Below are positions 7,357 to 14,708 of a stretch of DNA of 38,288 nt, piece by piece. The DNA is taken from NCBI GenBank assembly GCA_024280015.1, contig JAJRQY010000116.1:1-38288 (forward strand), read 5' to 3'. Under the pieces are notes generated by a model. That model was given only the letters and a program-made list of their open reading frames with translations. It was not told the DNA's origin and ran no database searches. Position 1 is the first letter of the stretch, and each line of letters opens with the position of its first letter. Both the position numbers and the translations under genes were made by a program. The stretch is from Actinomycetes bacterium (lineage in GTDB: Bacteria; Actinomycetota; Acidimicrobiia; Acidimicrobiales; SZUA-35).

Positions 7357-9165
7357 TTATTCTGACCTAACCGCGGCCGCTGCTTGCCCGGCATGGTGGC
7401 TGGATCTGGTCAGTGGGCTCGATTCGACATGACCAAGGCCAAGTTCGCCTTCGCCGATCTGTTTCAGCTCAGCGAACTCCTCCGGAGTCCACCAGCGAGC
7501 GACCGGCAGATGATGGGTGGTTGGCCGCAGATATTGCCCAATGGTGACAATGTCAACGCCGATAGCGGCGAGGTCAGTCATGGTGGCGACCACCTCATCA
7601 AATCTTTCACCCATGCCGACAATGAGCCCAGACTTGGTTGTCATTCCCGCCTGCTTGGATCGAGACAGAACGGTAAGGCTACGGGCATAGCTGGCAGAGG
7701 GGCGAACGGCTCGCTGAAGGCGGGGCACAGTCTCGGTGTTGTGATTAAGCACATCGGGCTTGGCTTCAAGTACGACCCGAAGACTGTCTGTATTTCCCCG
7801 CAGATCGGAAATGAGTACTTCAATACCGGAATCAGGACTGGAGTCGCGAATGGCGGCAATCGTGTCGGCCACAATTTGCGCTCCCCCGTCGTCCAGATCA
7901 TCACGAGCCACCATGGTGAGAACAACGAAGTCGAGACCAAGTTCGAGAACCGCATCGGCGATCCGTTGGGGCTCTTCAAGGTCAACCGCTCCCGGCTTGT
8001 TGGTGTCAACCAGGCAGAACCCACAAGCACGAGTACAACGCTCACCTAACAACATGAAGGTCGCCGTTCCTTCATTCCAGCATTCGAAGATGTTCGGGCA
8101 TCCGGCTTCTTCGCACACCGTGGTCAGGTTGAGTTCGCGGGAGGTTTTCTGCAACCGTCGATACGAAGCATCGGTCTTGAGCTTGACTCGCATCCACTCA
8201 GGTTTGCGACTGCTGAGGTCAAGCCCACCGGAAACGCCAGCGTCAGCCAGGCGGCCGCGAAGCCGAACGGGAACACCGGCCGCCGGGTCTTGCTTGGCCA
8301 TCTGATCCTTGCCAGTTGTTGGGTCCTGCGCAGCTACTGAGCCACTCGCAGCTGGAGACAATGACCGTTCAGGTTTGATTGCTTCGCCTGGTCCCTCGCC
8401 ACGGGAGAACGCAGACAGGTCCAAAGAAGAGTGCCGCCAGGCAACATCTTGACGATCGATGCTTCCGTCCCGACTCAACAGATCCGCCGCATGCTTGACT
8501 ACCAGGTCCGCTACTTCTTCCATGGAGGCATCGATGCCTTCTTGTTGAAGCGACGTGACCCCCTTGTCGGTGATTCCACACGGGACCATGTGCTTGAACC
8601 AGTCCATGTCGACGTTCACATTGAGCGCAAAACCGTGCATGGACCGGCCCCTGGAGAGGCGGACTCCGATAGCGGCGATCTTTCTTGGATTGTCTGCGTC
8701 GGCATCAAGCCAAACGCCGGGCTCCTTGTGGAGCCGGGTTGCCTCCAGGCCAAGGTCGGCCAAAGTATTGATCACAACTTGTTCGACCGAGGTGACATAG
8801 GAAACCGTGTCGGCCATTCCGCCGCCGCGTCGGCCCGGGACGTTCATGATGGGATAGCCCACCAGCTGACCGGGACCATGGAAGGTAACGTCGCCGCCTC
8901 GGTTGGCCTGATGAAGCTCGGCTCCGATGTCCGTCGGGTCAATGAGCAGATGCTGAGCCTTGGCTCGAACTCCCATGGTGTAGACCGGTGGATGTTCTAA
9001 CAGAAGCAAGTGATCATCTGTCCCAGCAAACAGTTGTTGCTGGAGGTCCAATGCCTCGGCGTAGGGCACGCGACCAAGCCAGCGGGCCCGCAAGGGTGTG
9101 CCCGGCAATGGCCCGCGGTGGCGGTTGGTCGCTAAGGGCCGACTTGTCGTTTCAGCCAGAGTCAC
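7357..9165 (-). CDS. LipB-LipA fusion: octanoyltransferase plus lipoyl synthase
   Basis: One uninterrupted 602-residue frame with two complete lipoate-assembly enzymes. Residues 1-~255 are LipB, which moves octanoate from acyl carrier protein to the lipoyl-domain lysine. They carry RGGDVTFHGPGQ (89-100), the catalytic lysine K162 (RKIAAIG) and the catalytic cysteine C196 (VPCGITDKG). Residues ~320-602 are radical-SAM LipA, which inserts two sulfurs. They carry the auxiliary-cluster cysteines C351, C356 and C362, the radical-SAM motif C377xxxC381xxC384 and the C-terminal RSSHHA serine-ligand motif (587-592). A ~65-residue Ala/Pro/Gly-rich linker joins them. The two enzymes are usually separate genes. 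GTG 9165 lies 11 bp after the E2 stop, so the fusion is likely translated with its own substrate protein. An internal ATG at 8301 could also yield LipA alone. Confidence 0.95.
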   Translation of the reverse strand: MTLAETTSRPLATNRHRGPLPGTPLRARWLGRVPYAEALDLQQQLFAGTDDHLLLLEHPPVYTMGVRAKAQHLLIDPTDIGAELHQANRGGDVTFHGPGQLVGYPIMNVPGRRGGGMADTVSYVTSVEQVVINTLADLGLEATRLHKEPGVWLDADADNPRKIAAIGVRLSRGRSMHGFALNVNVDMDWFKHMVPCGITDKGVTSLQQEGIDASMEEVADLVVKHAADLLSRDGSIDRQDVAWRHSSLDLSAFSRGEGPGEAIKPERSLSPAASGSVAAQDPTTGKDQMAKQDPAAGVPVRLRGRLADAGVSGGLDLSSRKPEWMRVKLKTDASYRRLQKTSRELNLTTVCEEAGCPNIFECWNEGTATFMLLGERCTRACGFCLVDTNKPGAVDLEEPQRIADAVLELGLDFVVLTMVARDDLDDGGAQIVADTIAAIRDSSPDSGIEVLISDLRGNTDSLRVVLEAKPDVLNHNTETVPRLQRAVRPSASYARSLTVLSRSKQAGMTTKSGLIVGMGERFDEVVATMTDLAAIGVDIVTIGQYLRPTTHHLPVARWWTPEEFAELKQIGEGELGLGHVESSPLTRSSHHAGQAAAAVRSE

Positions 9166-9176
9166 GGCTTACCTAT

Positions 9177-10655
9177 CTAGATGAGTTCGGAAGTCCAGTC
9201 CCGAGTCTCGATGATTTCACGGACCCGGGCCAGGAATGCGGCAGCGTATGCACCATCGATTGCTCGATGGTCCCAAGCCATGGCCAGGACACCGACGGAG
9301 TGGATTCCAATGCTCTCATTGCCGAAGGAGTCCTCGATGACCACCGGCTTGCGTTTCACTGCATCGGTGGACAAGATGGCAACCTGCGGCTGATTGATGA
9401 TCGGGAACTGCATCATCGTTCCGTAGCTACCGGCGTTGGTCAACGTGAATGTCCCACCGCTCAGCTCATCAGGCGACAGCTGCTTGGACCGAGCCCGGCG
9501 GGCGACATCAGAAATCTCTCGGGCAATCATCCGCATACGCTTGCCATCAATATCTTTGACCACGGGAGCCAGGAGACCCTGGAAGTCAAGATCAACGGCA
9601 ACAGCCATATTCACATAGTTGTGAACAATCAGCTCACCGTCTCCAATGGAGGCATTGAGGTGCGGGTATTCGCGCAGCGCATCGACCACGGCCCGGGTGA
9701 TGAACGGAAGATACGTGAGGCTGAAGCCTTCTTGTTCCTTGAACGATGCTCCGTTAGCCTTTCGGACCTGTTCAACGCCTTCGTAGTCGATCTCAATTGC
9801 AGTCAGGGTGTGAGGTGCCACCGACTTGGACATGACCATGTGCTCGCCGGTACGCAGTCGGATGTTGGAGAGCGGTACAACGGTGTCTCGGGTGCCGACC
9901 GGCACAGCGGGTGCCGCCGGAGGTGCCGCAATAGGCGCAGCGACCGGAGGAGTCGGTGGCGCTGGAGCAGGCGCAGGTGCAGGTGCTGGAGCAGGTGCAG
10001 GTGCTGGAGCAGCTGAGGCAGGGGTCTCCGCGGCAGCCGATGGTGCCAGCTGATTCGATTCGATATAGCGCTGAACATCATCCCGGCTGACCCGACCGCC
10101 AAGTCCTGTTCCCTGGATCTGATCGACATCAATCGAGTACTCATTCACCAGACGCCGCACGACAGGAGAGAGCACCTTGCTGGCGGTCGATGATGCTGGC
10201 CCAGCGCTTGCCGAAGCCGGAGGAGCAGGAACCTCGGCCGCGACCGGAGCAGGTGCTGGCGGTGGTGGCGCAGCAGGGGCAGGTGCAGGCGCAGGAGCTG
10301 GTGGCGCAGCAGGGGCAGGTGCAGGCGCAGGAGCTGGTGGCGCAGCAGGAGCCTCCACTACTGGTGTGGGCTCGGGAGCAGGGACCTCAGCAGGGGCCGG
10401 AGCTTCTGGAGCGGCACCAGCACCATCGCCGACCCGGGCCAAGACTGTTCCGACATCGACGGTTTCGCCTTCAGGCACCAGGATCTCGCTGATGGTCCCG
10501 GCCACCGGAGAAGGAACCTCGGTATCGACCTTGTCGGTTGAGACCTCGAAGAGAACCTCATCAACAGCGATCGACTCGCCGACTTCCTTAAACCAGCGGG
10601 TAATTGTTCCCTCGGTTACGGTCTCGCCCAGCTGGGGCATTTCAATCTCGGCCAC
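9177..10655 (-). CDS. Dihydrolipoamide acyltransferase (E2), DlaT/SucB type
   Basis: A 492-residue E2 core of a 2-oxo acid dehydrogenase complex. It carries the acyl group from E1 on its lipoyl arm and passes it to CoA. A single lipoyl domain (1-78) has lipoyl-lysine K42 in STDKVDTE. Two long Ala/Pro linkers flank the peripheral subunit-binding domain (about 165-205, VVRRLVNEYSIDV...GRVSRDDVQ). The catalytic domain ends in DHRAIDG with catalytic H463 and D467. In Actinobacteria this protein is annotated SucB but serves pyruvate dehydrogenase with AceE and Lpd; with aceE nearby that is my reading, though a 2-oxoglutarate role cannot be excluded. It starts at GTG 10655 with AGGAG 11 nt upstream. 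It lies between lpd and the LipB-LipA fusion on the same strand. Confidence 0.93.
   Translation of the reverse strand: MAEIEMPQLGETVTEGTITRWFKEVGESIAVDEVLFEVSTDKVDTEVPSPVAGTISEILVPEGETVDVGTVLARVGDGAGAAPEAPAPAEVPAPEPTPVVEAPAAPPAPAPAPAPAAPPAPAPAPAPAAPPPPAPAPVAAEVPAPPASASAGPASSTASKVLSPVVRRLVNEYSIDVDQIQGTGLGGRVSRDDVQRYIESNQLAPSAAAETPASAAPAPAPAPAPAPAPAPAPPTPPVAAPIAAPPAAPAVPVGTRDTVVPLSNIRLRTGEHMVMSKSVAPHTLTAIEIDYEGVEQVRKANGASFKEQEGFSLTYLPFITRAVVDALREYPHLNASIGDGELIVHNYVNMAVAVDLDFQGLLAPVVKDIDGKRMRMIAREISDVARRARSKQLSPDELSGGTFTLTNAGSYGTMMQFPIINQPQVAILSTDAVKRKPVVIEDSFGNESIGIHSVGVLAMAWDHRAIDGAYAAAFLARVREIIETRDWTSELI
10264..10349. repeat. 36-bp tandem repeat in E2 linker
   Basis: Two identical 36-bp units (10264-10299 and 10300-10335) and a partial third encode an Ala/Pro-rich segment of 12 residues each in the first interdomain linker of E2. 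A second low-complexity Ala/Pro stretch lies at about 9959-10020 in the linker after the subunit-binding domain. Confidence 0.85.
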
Positions 10656-10764
10656 GTTGAGGTGTGCTCCTGATGTGTGTGTGCGGGTCTGAACTTGCTG
10701 TAGATGTTTCGGACATTTCTGGTTGAAAGCGGTGGTCCTGAACGGCTACGCCGCAGGAAGACAA

Positions 10765-12171
10765 CTATCCATGGAGAGATCGCCCGGTTAGGGCCATGAC
10801 ACTCTCGCCAAAGAGCTCACTAATTGTCGGGTGCGGCTGAATGAACTGGGCTACTTCGGAGGCAGTGGCCTCCCAGTTGACGGCCAGATATCCCTGGCCG
10901 AGCTGCTCGGTGACCCATGGGCCAACAAGATGAACACCGAGAATGACACCGCCAGTTCCATCGGCTTGCTTCTCGGCAACAATCTTGACCAGGCCATCAG
11001 TTTCACCAACAATCATGGCTCTGGAGTTTCCGGAATAGCGGTGTTTGGACACAATGACGTCATAACCGGCGTCCTTGGCTTCTTGTTCCGTCAGCCCAGC
11101 GAAGGCGACCTCGGGCTGACAGTAGATACACCATGGCAGCTTGTCGTATGCGATTGGAACCGGGTCCTCACCAAGAATATCGGTGATCGCGACAATGGCT
11201 TCCATGAAACCGGCGTGAGCCAGCTGCGCCGTGTCGATGACGTCGCCAATCGCCCAGACTCCCGCAACATTGGTTCGACAGTTCTGGTCTGCACCGATGA
11301 AGCCACGCTCATCAACCGCCACCTGAGTGTTGGCCAAGCCAAGAGTCTCAGAGAAGGGCCGGCGACCGATGGAAACCACCACGGTGTCCGCAGTAACTTG
11401 CTCGTCCTCACCAAAGGACACGGTGACACCGTCAGGACCGGTGGTCTGGCCACTGACCATAACTCCGTCACGAATCTTGATTCCACGTTTCTTGAAATTA
11501 CGTTCGACAACCTTGATCAGATCTCGATCACAGTTGATGAGGATGCTTGGCGCAGCTTCCAAGATGGTCACGTCGGTGCCAAGGTCGGCCATCATTGACG
11601 CGAACTCAACCCCAATTGCGCCGCCACCGATGACGATTGCCGATTTCGGCAACTCGGGGATGGAGAGCATTTCGTCTGAGGTCACAATTTGCTGGGAATC
11701 GATAGGGAAGCCAGGAATGGTACGTGGAACAGACCCGGCAGCCAGGATGATTGAGTCTCCGGTGATTGTCTGCTCACCCGATGAGCCTCCAGCCACGATG
11801 ACGGACCGGTGGTCTGGGCTCAGGGTGCCGGTGCCATCAACAATGGTCACCTTGCGATTTTTCAGAAGCCCGGTGACACCACCAACGAGCTTGTCAATGA
11901 TTCCTTGCTTGCGATCCATGGTGACGGACCAATCAATGCCTTGCGCCTCGGCCAGGACACCAAACTCTCCGGCATGGTTGATGACCCGTTGAATTGCCGC
12001 TGTCTCCAGAAGCTCTTTAGCCGGGATACATCCGACATTGAGGCACGTTCCGCCCAGCTTGTGTCGTTCCACTAGCGCAATATTGAGACCGGCAGATGCG
12101 CCATAGAGTGCGGCGCCATAGCCAGCCGGCCCGCCACCAATAATGACCACATCGAAATGCTGGTTGGTCAA
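10765..12171 (-). CDS. lpdA: Dihydrolipoyl dehydrogenase (E3)
   Basis: A flavoprotein disulfide reductase that reoxidises dihydrolipoyl-E2 using FAD and NAD+. The FAD-binding motif is VVIIGGGPAGYGAALYGA. The redox disulfide is GGTCLNVGCIPAKE (CxxxxC, with Ala where Ser is usual). The NAD-binding motif is AIVIGGGAIGVEFASMMADLG and the C-terminal catalytic motif is HPTISE. The frame extends to GTG 12180, but a GGAGG directly abuts that GTG and sits an ideal 8 nt before TTG 12171, so I choose TTG (468 residues, start MTNQHFDVVIIGG). Downstream on the same strand are E2 (109 bp gap) and LipB-LipA. Confidence 0.93.
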   Translation of the reverse strand: MTNQHFDVVIIGGGPAGYGAALYGASAGLNIALVERHKLGGTCLNVGCIPAKELLETAAIQRVINHAGEFGVLAEAQGIDWSVTMDRKQGIIDKLVGGVTGLLKNRKVTIVDGTGTLSPDHRSVIVAGGSSGEQTITGDSIILAAGSVPRTIPGFPIDSQQIVTSDEMLSIPELPKSAIVIGGGAIGVEFASMMADLGTDVTILEAAPSILINCDRDLIKVVERNFKKRGIKIRDGVMVSGQTTGPDGVTVSFGEDEQVTADTVVVSIGRRPFSETLGLANTQVAVDERGFIGADQNCRTNVAGVWAIGDVIDTAQLAHAGFMEAIVAITDILGEDPVPIAYDKLPWCIYCQPEVAFAGLTEQEAKDAGYDVIVSKHRYSGNSRAMIVGETDGLVKIVAEKQADGTGGVILGVHLVGPWVTEQLGQGYLAVNWEATASEVAQFIQPHPTISELFGESVMALTGRSLHG

Positions 12172-12180
12172 AAGAACCAC

Positions 12181-12539
12181 CTCCGAGAACGGTTTGCGTC
12201 GGGCGATCCTACCGCGGCCAGGCGACTCCTTCGGGTGATCTCAACTTCTTTCGCTCAAGCATCGTTGCCAACGGCGGGCTTGCGCTCCGTACGACTACCA
12301 AGGGTGACGACATACCATCGTGAGTGGTGGGTCTGGCACGCCTTTCGGGAAAACGATCTAGAAAAAGAACGTGACCTGGATGGCGAAGGCCCCCAGGATT
12401 GCGACTCCGCAAATCAGCGACAACATCATCAACATCCGGGTACTCACCCCTCGAATGCTATCTCGTTGAAGGAGCGCAACTGAAGCCTGATCAAAAACAT
12501 AGAACTACATTTCTGCCAGTCGGGGCCGATAGTAACGCC
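12181..12539. other. Intergenic stretch between lpdA and the J-like gene
   Basis: About 360 bp between the divergent lpdA (minus) and the repeat-containing gene (plus). Apart from the 29-residue membrane frame at 12358-12447 and the GGAGG ribosome site of lpdA at its left end, I see no RNA gene, convincing promoter hexamers or large inverted repeat. Confidence 0.5.
12358..12447 (-). CDS. Possible 29-residue membrane peptide
   Basis: A short minus-strand frame from GTG 12447 (or ATG 12435) to TAG 12358 encodes 29 residues that are almost entirely a single hydrophobic helix (LSLICGVAILGAFAIQV) ending FFF. A GAGGGG stretch lies 11 nt before the ATG and abuts the GTG. It lies about 180 bp upstream of lpdA on the same strand. 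Single-helix peptides of this kind exist in bacteria, but so short a frame could be chance. Confidence 0.35.
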   Translation of the reverse strand: MSTRMLMMLSLICGVAILGAFAIQVTFFF

Positions 12540-13559
12540 ATGGGTCTGTTCAAGCTCAAAAAAGGTAGTCAAGGCAGCTCGGCCGAAAGCGGAAACGTTG
12601 ACGACTGGCTAAGGACGATCGATGAGGACGCGGAGAACGCTGCCATGTCGACGAAAGAAGCGTCGGGTCTCGCTCCGATCGCTGGGGTCGACACCCAAGT
12701 CGGGACCGAGCCGATGCCGCCGGCCCCAACTTCTACACCAACGTCTACCTCACCTCTTGACCCGACCGCGTCTGACCAGCAACCGAATTCTCCCGTCGCC
12801 GAGGTGGTCACCCCACCCGAGGATGATGGGAGCGGATGGCACCTTCCAAACGTCGGAGCTGACTCCGAGGAACCCGCAGACACTCTTGACTCTGCGACCT
12901 TGCCCGACCTTGGCTTCGCCAAGCAGCCACCGGCGGTTTCTCCCCAAGAACAGCTTCCTCCAGCCTGGGCAGCGGCACCAGCACCATCCTTCGAGGCTGA
13001 CGCTGCCAACTCAACACCGTTCGAGGCTGACGCTACCCACTCAACACCGTTCGAGGCTGACACTACCCACTCAACACCGTTCGAGGCTGTGCGTCCGATC
13101 GCTGCCCCGCCCTTGGAAACTGCTCCACCGCTTGAGCCTGGGCCGGAAATCGAATCAATTAGCGATGGCATCATCCCCCGCAGCATCGATCTTGACCTCG
13201 AAAGTGACCTCGCTATTGACTACGGGCTTGACGACCTCGGTGTCGTGCTGGACGCTCCTGAGCAGGGCCAGGCGCATCCCTTTGAGCCAACAGGGCTTGC
13301 CGGTCGCTCGCGCGGGCGAATCACCGAATCGACCGGAACAATCCGGGTTCCTGAGGGCGACAGTGTTGCTACCTTGCTTGCCATCCTTGGACTTGACCGG
13401 GACGTGAGCTGGGATGAGGTCAAGCAATCACACAGCGCCCTCATCGCTGATCATCTGGCTGCTGGTGAGTCCGATCCTGAACGAGCCGAACTAGCCCGGT
13501 CCATCCGTCGAGAGATCAACTCGGCCTACATCGCGCTGCGTCTCCTCCAGGTCCCCTAG
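12540..13559 (+). CDS. Repeat protein with C-terminal J-domain-like segment
   Basis: A 339-residue acidic, Pro/Thr/Ser-rich protein of unknown function. Residues 1-~265 look disordered and hold three in-frame 10-residue repeats of the type STPFEADATH (positions ~151-183). The last ~65 residues resemble a J-domain: LLAILGLDRDVSWDEVKQ, a middle helix ending ALIADHLAAGESDPER, then EINSAYIALRLLQ. That is the order of helices I-III of DnaJ proteins with the usual 'INxAYxxL' ending, but the HPD tripeptide needed to stimulate Hsp70 ATPase is absent (ADHLAAG instead). ATG 12540 is chosen because the sequence upstream is unlike the protein; the ribosome site is weak. There is no signal peptide or membrane helix. 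Confidence 0.7.
   Translation: MGLFKLKKGSQGSSAESGNVDDWLRTIDEDAENAAMSTKEASGLAPIAGVDTQVGTEPMPPAPTSTPTSTSPLDPTASDQQPNSPVAEVVTPPEDDGSGWHLPNVGADSEEPADTLDSATLPDLGFAKQPPAVSPQEQLPPAWAAAPAPSFEADAANSTPFEADATHSTPFEADTTHSTPFEAVRPIAAPPLETAPPLEPGPEIESISDGIIPRSIDLDLESDLAIDYGLDDLGVVLDAPEQGQAHPFEPTGLAGRSRGRITESTGTIRVPEGDSVATLLAILGLDRDVSWDEVKQSHSALIADHLAAGESDPERAELARSIRREINSAYIALRLLQVP
12990..13089. repeat. 30-bp coding tandem repeat
   Basis: Units at 12990-13019, 13020-13049 and 13050-13079 plus a 10-bp partial (13080-13089) differ at only a few positions. Each encodes one 10-residue FEAD..HSTP unit in the disordered part of the J-like protein. Confidence 0.9.
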
Positions 13560-13686
13560 GCGGATCTGTCGAAGACTCACGGCGCCACTGCTGGCAATCT
13601 CGATACACACAGGCCAAGTAGCGCTAGCCCATGTACTGCGAGTCCCGATACTGCCGATCCGAGCCAGAATCAATCTTTGATCAGGC

Positions 13687-14592
13687 TCAACTATCTATCT
13701 GCACAACCGAGAGCCCTGCCTCTTCCAACAGTGCTGCGGATGGTTGATCGCCGATAACGATTGCCCCGATGCATGCCGCCTGGAGCCAGAGATTTCTGGC
13801 TTCAACCGCTTGTCCAGGACTGGCGACATCACCATCCAAGGTCACCAACCACGTCGCTTGCCCACAAGCGGTATCAAACCGGGATCGGTCATCGACTGGC
13901 CAGCCGGCGGCAGGATCAGCAAAGGGCAGAACAACACCAAGCCGCTGACCAGACTTGAGCGCCAACTCAGCAGCCTCCAACTCAACCCCTCGACGCAAGC
14001 CAGAGATCACGATGTCTTCTGACCCCAAGCGAGCAATGGCATCGACCAGACCTTCCCGATGGCCACGCCCGAGATTGTTCGGTCCAATGACCCAGATGGC
14101 GTTCCCGATAGGCCAAGGAACCGCAACCTGCTCAATGGTGGCAGTCACATGGTTCCCGGCCAGGATTTCTGACTGCGCGTCACGGGCCTCCACCGCCAGC
14201 TGATCAGCAATCTCGTTGAACTTGTTTCCAGAGTGACCCTTCACCCAGGTGAAGCTCAGCTCGTGCTCTCGCTCCAGGTAGAGCTGGATGAGAGGCTCCC
14301 ACAAGTCTCGATTGGCAACCGGCTTTTTCTGCGAATTCTTCCAACCGCGTTTCTTCCATCCCTCAAACCAGCGATCGTTGAAACACTTGACCACATAGGT
14401 CGAGTCCGAAACAACGTTCACCGCTCCTGACACCTCGTTCAGGCCTTCAAGAACAGCCTGCACTTCCATCCGCTGATTGGTGGTGTGTTCGGCGCCACCC
14501 TTGCCGCTACGACCATCGTCGGTCACCCACCCCCAGCCGCCCGGGCCAGGGTTGCCCGAACATGCGCCATCGGTATAGAGATCAACAACCAT
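13687..14592 (-). CDS. RNase HI fused to a SLOG/Rossmann-like domain
   Basis: A 301-residue two-domain protein. Residues 1-~145 are ribonuclease HI, which cuts the RNA strand of RNA/DNA hybrids. The catalytic acids D8 (YTDGACSGNPGPGG), E43 (RMEVQAVLEG), D63 (VVSDSTYV) and D130, and the flexible-loop H120 (VKGHSGN), are all present. Residues ~160-301 resemble the SLOG/DprA-YpsA superfamily Rossmann fold: a beta strand and Gly-rich turn (AIWVIGPNNLGRGHREG), then DIVISGLRRGVELEAAELAL and GQRLGVVLPFAD. SLOG proteins bind nucleotides or nucleic acids. The domain assignment is by motif shape only. The start ATG 14592 has AAGGA six nt upstream. Divergent from aceE with a 116-bp gap. Confidence 0.85.
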   Translation of the reverse strand: MVVDLYTDGACSGNPGPGGWGWVTDDGRSGKGGAEHTTNQRMEVQAVLEGLNEVSGAVNVVSDSTYVVKCFNDRWFEGWKKRGWKNSQKKPVANRDLWEPLIQLYLEREHELSFTWVKGHSGNKFNEIADQLAVEARDAQSEILAGNHVTATIEQVAVPWPIGNAIWVIGPNNLGRGHREGLVDAIARLGSEDIVISGLRRGVELEAAELALKSGQRLGVVLPFADPAAGWPVDDRSRFDTACGQATWLVTLDGDVASPGQAVEARNLWLQAACIGAIVIGDQPSAALLEEAGLSVVQIDS

Positions 14593-14655
14593 GGATCTTC
14601 CTTGCCTTCCGATGTCGATTCGTCAGCCTAGGGCTACCTCTCGGCGAGTAACCCG

Positions 14656-14702
14656 TTGACACCTGAATCATCGTCAGATCTGACATCCACTTAGGGCACA
14701 CT
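14656..14702 (+). promoter_or_regulatory. Possible aceE promoter
   Basis: A perfect TTGACA lies at 14656-14661 in the aceE/rnhA divergent gap. The best -10 partner is unclear. A weak TCTGAC at 14679-14684 has a 17-bp spacer. Alternatively CACACT at 14697-14702 sits exactly six bases before the aceE ATG and would give a leaderless mRNA. Confidence 0.3.
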
Positions 14703-14708
14703 AGCGAC

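Noticed and set aside
10177-10692. Plus-strand Ala/Gly-rich open frame
   Set aside because: It is the antisense reading of the Ala/Pro linker repeats of E2; the composition simply mirrors the repeat.
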